NCBI GenBank assembly: GCA_017455945.1 | Contig: JAFTLM010000172.1 | Location: 1 to 12,717 of the forward strand | Origin: Clostridia bacterium | GTDB taxonomy: Bacteria; Bacillota; Clostridia; Oscillospirales; CAG-272 | DNA: 12,717 nt | Direction: 5' to 3' | Shown: piece by piece, positions 12,708 through 12,717 of the stretch | How the letters are laid out: every line of letters starts with the position of its first letter | Numbering within the stretch: the first letter of the stretch is position 1 | The notes under the pieces: generated by a model | Told to the model about the DNA's origin: nothing | The model's database searches: none | The model's input: only the letters and a program-made list of their open reading frames with translations | Translations under genes and position numbers: made by a program

Positions 12708-12717
12708 TCCGCCCTCA

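Overview
The window looks like a gut or rumen clostridium, probably in the Ruminococcaceae/Oscillospiraceae. The grounds are moderate GC with GGAGG-type ribosome sites, a tetrahydrofolate (THF) riboswitch ahead of a FolT folate carrier, a DUF6472 small protein beside cinA, and dispersed hairpin repeats typical of that group. This is an inference; there is no rRNA or marker gene. Every gene reads on the + strand. No tRNA, CRISPR array, transposase or phage gene was seen.

Positions 1-4478 hold two tandem paralogous secreted glycoside hydrolases, each a CBM96/DNRLRE-type domain joined to a GH50/agarase-like catalytic domain. The first runs off the left edge and has an in-frame TGA inside its CBM. 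The second is an intact lipoprotein. A nested palindromic repeat lies between them and a strong intrinsic terminator follows. An AraC-family regulator (best start 4674) comes next and is the obvious candidate regulator of the pair. A small SLOG/DUF1273 protein follows it.

Positions 6039-8149 hold a fused GT4 glycosyltransferase plus CsaB-type polysaccharide pyruvyl transferase, probably for a secondary cell-wall polysaccharide. Its Shine-Dalgarno lies inside a terminator-like hairpin.

Positions 8150-10215 form a folate-salvage unit: promoter, THF riboswitch, terminator that contains the ribosome site, and a single reading frame fusing the ECF folate-binding membrane protein FolT to folylpolyglutamate synthase FolC. 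Uptake and intracellular trapping are thus joined in one polypeptide under folate feedback. An internal ribosome site and ATG at the junction could also give free FolC.

Positions 10216-12481 hold a repeat element, a good promoter, and the operon DUF6472 - cinA - CYTH phosphatase. The operon ends in a perfect 18-bp terminator whose loop contains the last stop codon. The right end (12482-12717) holds a second copy of the repeat element and no gene.

The most notable points are the FolT-FolC fusion under a THF riboswitch, the GT4-CsaB fusion, the two leaders that bury the ribosome site in a terminator, the paired repeats whose stems differ while the CTGAACA loop is kept, and the nonsense codon in the first hydrolase.
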